Positions 58,433-64,000 of a stretch of 64,000 nt of DNA are shown one piece after another (the stretch's first letter is position 1; every line of letters starts with the position of its first letter). Source of the stretch: Ceratorhiza oryzae-sativae (taxonomy: Eukaryota > Basidiomycota > Agaricomycetes > Cantharellales > Ceratobasidiaceae); the NCBI GenBank assembly GCA_030998015.1, contig JARWMV010000235.1, forward strand, positions 434,001 to 498,000. The letters run 5' to 3'. Under the pieces are notes generated by a model, which worked only from the letters and a program-made list of their open reading frames with translations, did no database searches and was not told where the DNA came from. The position numbers were made by a program, and so were the translations under genes.

Positions 58433-59766
58433 ATGGCTCAGCACACTCTGGTCACTGGTGGGGAAGGGTTTGTCGCTTCTCATATCATCACCACTCTCCT
58501 CGAGCGTGGCTACATTGTTACAACCACAGTTCGTGTCGAGAGCGAGAAAATCCACCTGCGTAACATGTTTGCGATCGCCGTGAACGAGGAGCGGCTTAGG
58601 TTTGCGATTGTTGAGGATATGGGCATACAGGGTGCCTATGACCAAGTCATCAAATCTGTTCGATTTGATGCAGTGCTGCATACCGCCAGCCCAACTAAAA
58701 TCAGTAGGTAATCCATCTTCTCTTACATATATGTCGCCAAGCTATGTTTTGCAGATGATAGAATGGATCCAAAGAAAGATGCCATTCTTCCCGCAATCAA
58801 TGGCACTTTAGGGATATTAAAATCCGTCAAGTCCTACGGGCCACACGTTAAGCGTGTCGTTATCACTTCCTCGTTTGCGGCTATGATGAGCTTGCGCGAC
58901 GTATATCGCCCAGGTTATATATATTCCGAAAAAGACTGGAATTCCGTGAGCATTCTTCTAAAAGGGCACGGTGTGTAACAAAATGATAACCCCAAGTCTC
59001 CTAGATTACCGAGGAGGAGGCCTGTTCAGGCGGGCCATTTGCCACGTACGCTGGATCAAAGGTCTTTGCTGAAAAAGTTGCATGGGAATTTGTTCGAAAC
59101 GAGCAGCCCAAGTTCGACCTTGTCACTCTCTGTTGTGGATGGGTAAGTTCGAAGCTAATTAGCTGATATAATAATCGGACTCATTTTGTTTCGGGATAGA
59201 TTCATGGTCCTTCACTCCGAGAGGTTTCAGATTTAGCAGATATCAAATCATCAAGCACTGATATTTATAGGCTATTTTCCGGGAAAGAAAGATTATCCAA
59301 ATCGGTGAAAGTCTGGCTCTGGGTTGATGTTCGCGATTGTGCATTAGCGCATGTGTTAGCGATTGTAAGTTTGCAGTTGGGGTTTACGAGCGCCGGTTAC
59401 AGAAGGGGGTTTACTTGAACAGGAGAAGCCCACAGCCGGGAACCAACGTTTCCTTATCTCTGAGGGTAACTTCAACTTCAGCCAAGTAATCGATCTTACT
59501 TGGAAATATTATCCCGAACGCGCAACAGCCAAGGGAATACCTAAAGGTACGTACGCTCCCTATTAGACACTATCTTCCCCTCAAACTAAAAAACTCAAAT
59601 CATTGTAGGGACTGTGGAGGACGAGTACCCTCCAGGCGGAGTGCACACTTGCGACAATAGCAAGTCCAGGGAGATCCTCGGATTGAGCTATAGATCATTT
59701 GAGAGCACGGTAAAGGATCTATTTGATCACTTCATAGAATTAGAAAAGCGGCTTGGTGTTGAGTAG
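58433..59766 (+). CDS. NAD(P)-dependent reductase 3 (extended SDR, diverged paralog)
   Basis: The frame is intact throughout. Motifs are LVTGGEGFVASHI, TTVRVESEK, VLHTASP, VVITSSFAAMM, TYAGSKVFAEK (YxxxK kept), then GWIHGPSLREV where the paralogs have PPMVYGP, WLWVDVRD and the C-terminal KSREILGLSYRSFES. It is the most diverged of the three. The changed glycine motif, the altered substrate-pocket segment after LCCGW, and insertion-like differences (EEACSGGPF) suggest another substrate. It is otherwise of the family's usual size. Confidence 0.88.
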
Positions 59767-61968
59767 CAAAATAACTTGGTTGACTTTGGCTGTACACGCT
59801 TAAAAATAGCGAATCTACTTCTTGATTAAAGCGTCCCGAGTCCATCTTTGCACAGACATAACTGTGATAAATGCCGAAGGCAAATTAACTGGGCGATGTT
59901 CTGTTGTAAGCAAACTTTGAGGCATAGGTTGCCCCGAAATTTCCTGGATTGTGTTAAATCTGAGAGGTCTTGTGTATGTGAAGCATGCAGATTACCGTGT
60001 TGCCCTGGTAGCAAATCGGGTATCCACGATCCATACGAAACTGTGGTTCACACATGAGATGAGGGGTTGCTTGTTGCCTTTGCCTTGTCCTTAGTTGACC
60101 TAGGCGATATTGTGAAACAAAATTTTTATTGCGAGCGGTGGCCATCGAGCTCAAAAATCCTTGAGTATATGCACTTATGCACTGGCTTGTCTGTAAATCG
60201 ACCCTAATGATTCTATCTGATACGAATGAAAGGCTTTAATCCCTAGCATTTGTTCTTGAGTTACAAGCAAATGCGAGTGAGGAAGTTCGCGATTGGCCAG
60301 AAATGACCTGACTTACTGAAACAAGGTGGCGAGAAACGGATATACAACTATCAGTCGCCAGTTAAGCTATCCCGGTCATGGGACCCTCACAGCCTCCACT
60401 TCTCCCATCTACTTCAAATTACCTCCACTTTTAGGAAAAATGCAACGGATGTTGGGCTATGGGGAATGGTTTCAGACGGTGGTGTCTCACCGAGACGAGA
60501 ATACTAAAATGGATCGGTCCCCTTGATGTTTCTAGGCTCGCTTCTCTATCCTCACTCATCGTTTACATATTTTACCATGACCCCGCACGTTCTACTCGCT
60601 GATAGTAGCGGGATTATTTTGTCTGTACCATCATTACTCTCCTGAAACACGATCACTCTTCGCTCTGAGCGCAAAGTGGTACACTTTCCGGAGCTTTTTT
60701 CAACTACCAGCGGCAAGCCAGCGAGTACCCTGTCTGCATACAAAGCACCGCGGGCTAGGGTATCTTGGTTATGCAGAGTGCCGAAGATTAAGTTTACTCA
60801 TTTGGGCCGGTCGCTGAGCATGTTACATCAAAAATGTTTGCCACAAGCTCCACTTGGTATGATATAAATAATGAGAGCCCGCCCTTCGGCCTTGCAATCA
60901 TATCTGATCACTTGGTGTGCACTAAGGGAACCAGATAATATGGTAAAGCTAACCGTGATTTAACCTCAAATAGGCCGTGTCACAGCCACTATGCCTCCTA
61001 GGTTCCGAAAGGACAGACAATCTGCTTCTTGATCTGCATCAAATGATAGCTCGTGCAGTATAGAAACGTAAACAGTTATTGTTGCTACATAAATCTCTAC
61101 CGTGTCCTTAAAGCAGCTCCTATGTGACTTGAATGATCGTTACTTGTTGTGACATATTTCCTGTCTTTAGTTAACGCGTCCAAGCACCCCTGATGCTATT
61201 GGTTGCTATTGACCTGCTTGGGCGTCCTGTGTCTCTCTTGTCTTGATACCACCCTGTCAAGACTGGGGTGGGCCTTGATGTCCAATGATGATACCAAGGT
61301 TCGAATCCAAGCATTATGGAGCAACATCTCAACGAATGCGGGGTGGATAAAGGATCCCAAAGTCATCTTGATACGACGACTAACAACGTTGCCGCCACAT
61401 ACTGGGGGTCAGAACGCCGATTTTTTGTGGATTTGTTTACTCGTTCAAAAACAGGGCTTGACCGTCCACTCATACTGAATCTTTGGATGCGCCTCTCACG
61501 ACCAATAACCAGGATGTTTCCAATGCAAAGGCCATGAGCGCCGTTGGGCAAACAGCGCTTCACCCGCACATTCCCGTCAAAGGACAGCACTTGTATTACA
61601 ATCTCTCCTAAAACGGCCCAAAAGCCGAACAGAGCAGGGAGCCACTTGGGAGAAACAGGGCGCTGAGCAAGGGAAAGGGGATGAAGACGGTTTAGGGGGT
61701 GAGACTGGGACATAAGCTAATGGTTGGGGTGGTTGAGAAACAGCCTCAGATCCGCCTAGTGCTTCCAAAAAAGCTCCACGTAAGCCCTCAAATTTATGAT
61801 ACAATACGAAAAAAAAGGTTTCAACGCGCAAGTCCAAGCAAATCAACAAAAGAAAACAAGATAAAGGGAATTAGCTTTGAGAGTAGGGAACGAGCAAATA
61901 TCGAGCTCAGACCAGCATAAACTCGAATCTGAGAAAAAGCCAACGACCGGCGATAAAATCTGGATAGG
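59767..61968. other. Gene-poor spacer with possible reductase relic
   Basis: No intact gene is supported. A segment near 60579-60690 resembles the 5' end of the reductases (see the separate entry). Minus-strand ORFs around 61363-61849 have no recognisable domain. Confidence 0.45.
60579..60690 (+). pseudogene. Possible decayed fourth reductase, 5' fragment
   Basis: Beginning ATGACCCCGCACGTTCTACT, the sequence parallels the starts of the three reductases (M-x-x-HVLL, then a glycine-rich turn). A later ACGATCACTCTTCGCTCTGA block parallels the TTTVRSE region. Frame and spacing are broken, and similarity fades after about 110 bp. The call rests on visual alignment only. Confidence 0.3.
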
Positions 61969-64000
61969 TTACTGGGGTCGGTGCGATCGGGGGCTCGTGA
62001 TATCTATGCTCCCTTTGTTGCGAGGCGTATCGTATCCAGAACGCATATGACTCCAGGGCAAGCCAGGTGTCGTGATCCCATCTTTCTCCTCGCCAAGCGC
62101 CACATCCACGCTCGGCCGTGCTCGAGCAAGCTCATCGGTTGGCACCACCAGCTGCTCGGGAGAAAACGTCGTTTGACTCAATGGCGACCTCACACTGCTT
62201 CGCTTCAACAACGGCACACTCGCGTCCACCGATTCCTCCCTCGAATATGTCGGCCGATGGTATGATGGCTGTGCGGACATCGACAACGGTCGTCCAAAAT
62301 CCGAGTCGCTCACAAACCGAACGTTCTCCCCAGCTCCGACGCCCGCAAACGACAACGTCTTGTTCGCACGTTCGAGCACGTCCACGTCTCTGGTCTCCCT
62401 CGGGCGTACGGCCGCCCAGGATTCAACACCGCTCCCTAGACTGCTACTCTTCTTGCCCGCATTAACCGGCTCCTCTTCCTCGTCCGATTCGGGTTCGACC
62501 CACTCGCCCATGACGCCAACGCCGAGCTAACCTTCTGGTGTTTTCGTCGCTCCTTGATCCGACTCGAGCGTGAGCCAACGACAGTCGAAGCATCGTCCCA
62601 AAGAAGACTTTCGCGATTGAATGCACCTGAGTGAGCGCGCTCGTACACTTCGTCCTGGTTGAGCTGACGTGATGGACGAGGGATCGCTGTGCCTCCAGGT
62701 CCTTCCTCGACCTCTTTCTCTGCAACCTGTGCAGTGGCTGCCGCCCGCATCTTTCTCCATCGTCGCCTCATCATCCACCACCGCAGTCCGAACAACGCGG
62801 CCGCGATCCCAAAGAACGCCGAAATTCCGATTAGAGCCATGATCCCCACGCTCATTTTCTTGTCCTTTTCGTGGTGGTACTGCCGTTGGACCCGCCCGAA
62901 GCCCCAGCCCCACCCGAATTAGTATTAGAACCCGAGCTGGCTGGATCCTCTAACGGCTGGCCAAGCACGCGCACGCGGTAAAAGTCTTGGAGAGCCGTTT
63001 CCCAGTTTGTAAGTGACAGAAGACCAAGTCGGGGACGCGAATTGGAGGGATTGTAGAGGTTCTGGAAAACGCCGTTGGTTGGAGTGTCGTATTGGAATGC
63101 CGTGTAGACGTTGCGCATAAATGCCGTTCCAAGGACACTGTAGCAATGGGGATGAGCATACAAACTGACGCAGCCAACAGGGCAAACTCACATATCTCCA
63201 GCAGTAAGGACATCCGATGCTTGCCACGCTCCTATGCAAGTTCCCGAACCCGGATCGACGGACGAGATAAAAGTCATGTCGAGTGGATGTACGGCATAGT
63301 CGACCCCTCCTATCTCAAACGAAACGTTCACGGGGGTTTTGCAAGGCACATAATCTACACAAATACGAATTTCAGCATAAATGACCGCCATCAGGCTTCA
63401 TCCCCGGACAACCAGGGGCGAAGAAGAGCAAAAAAAAGAAGACTCACACATGCCATCAGACGCTGGGCCGATTTGGTATGTGCCCCAGAATGCATTGGCC
63501 AGGTCACGAGAGGTGACAATGTGTGCTCCACCAGTATCCAGGACGGCTAATGGCCAAATGGACGAAGAGACTCCGCTCTTGCCAAGAGGCAAGTAATGAG
63601 GTTGCCCAGCACCGTATGCCCCTCGAGCCCCTAATCCACGCCGGGTAGCCGTGGGGCTATCCGACCAACCCCCGGAAACCCAAGCAATAATCTGTGTAAC
63701 CTGAACACGCCAGTGTGTGTTCCCGTTGAGCGGAGTATACGAGATCTTAGAAGGATCCGAAACGACCACCGAAGGGTGGCGTCCGATGGAGAGTAACGAC
63801 GGTGTGCCTGAGTTTGACTGTCCCGGGCGCTCAAGCGAAACACCAATGGTCCGACTGGACGGAGCGCTAGCGCTGGTGAACAGGTTGGTTGGAAGCGTTT
63901 GGGGGGAGAACTCGAGGGTTCTTGCTCGTTCGCTTGTTCCCGAATGACAGAGTTGTGCTCGAGTGCAAGACCGATGAGCCCGACAAAGTGCGAAGAAAGG
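61969..64000 (-). CDS. Membrane-anchored pepsin-like aspartic protease, 5' part beyond window
   Basis: This is the C-terminal half of an A1 aspartic protease. Visible are the second active-site motif VLDTGGAHIVTS (DTG kept, next residue Gly instead of the usual Ser/Thr), YYVPCKTPVNVSFEIGG, the disulfide-bearing CIGAWQ, then LLG-like DIVLGTAFMRNVYTAFQ. A Ser/Gly-rich linker, a single membrane helix (GIMALIGISAFFGIAAALFGL), and a long acidic, Ser-rich cytosolic tail ending at 61969 follow. The first DTG and signal peptide lie to the right. Single-base losses in homopolymers shift the frame at 63901-63906 (G run), 62865-62868 (T run) and 62516. Such proteases are usually secreted or vacuolar; this one looks tethered. 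Confidence 0.85.

Noticed and set aside
61290..61325. GGTTCGAATCC word resembling a tRNA T-arm
   Set aside because: The five-base stem around it does not pair, and no acceptor, D or anticodon arm fits at the right distance.
61363..61849. Overlapping minus-strand ORFs (116 and 90 codons)
   Set aside because: No domain, no splice pattern linking them and no similarity to neighbours, so they are not supported as genes.

Overview
This window looks like nuclear DNA of a filamentous basidiomycete, most likely an Agaricomycete close to Rhizoctonia/Thanatephorus (inference). The signs are genes broken by many introns of about 50-60 nt (27 exons in one gene), class-II laccases, a Rim13/PalB calpain, and expanded families of isocitrate-lyase/PEP-mutase enzymes and cinnamoyl-CoA-reductase-like enzymes. 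No bacterial, viral or CRISPR features were seen. Gene models were built by hand from splice signals, reading phase and recalled family motifs; no search was run.

Layout. 0-7.3 kb: the 3' end of one MDR zinc-type dehydrogenase, a complete paralog, and a convergent SUN-domain protein (Slp1 type). 7.8-28.8 kb: a duplicated region. Three near-identical isocitrate-lyase/PEP-mutase superfamily genes (minus strand) are interleaved with two copies of a DUF1275 membrane-protein gene and two copies of a GH37 trehalase. One trehalase is complete and one is a deleted, shifted pseudogene. A head-to-tail duplication of units starting near 10.77 and 18.31 kb explains this, and a scrap of the Rim13 3' end marks the junction at about 18.3 kb. 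A 1.43-kb nearly perfect palindrome (fold-back element) sits in the right unit at 20.7-22.2 kb. 28.7-36.9 kb: divergent Rim13/PalB calpain (minus) and neutral ceramidase (plus). 38.2-49.2 kb: three tandem laccases. 49.5-54 kb: mitochondrial succinate/fumarate carrier (Sfc1/Acr1 type), ERD2 receptor, and an SGNH esterase. 54.3-59.8 kb: three tandem NAD(P)-dependent reductases, plus a possible relic of a fourth. 62-64 kb: a membrane-anchored pepsin-like aspartic protease that runs off the right edge.

Themes. Laccases, the possible oxalate-type lyases, the dicarboxylate carrier, trehalase and the reductases suit a plant-associated, wood- or litter-degrading lifestyle (inference). Rim13 belongs to ambient-pH signalling.

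Data quality. At least twelve one- or two-base frame lesions, most at short homopolymers, hit otherwise well-conserved genes, including housekeeping ones, and nearly all lie right of 31 kb. I read most as assembly indels rather than true pseudogenes. The trehalase pseudogene differs: it also has a large deletion, a nonsense codon and a 19-bp deletion.
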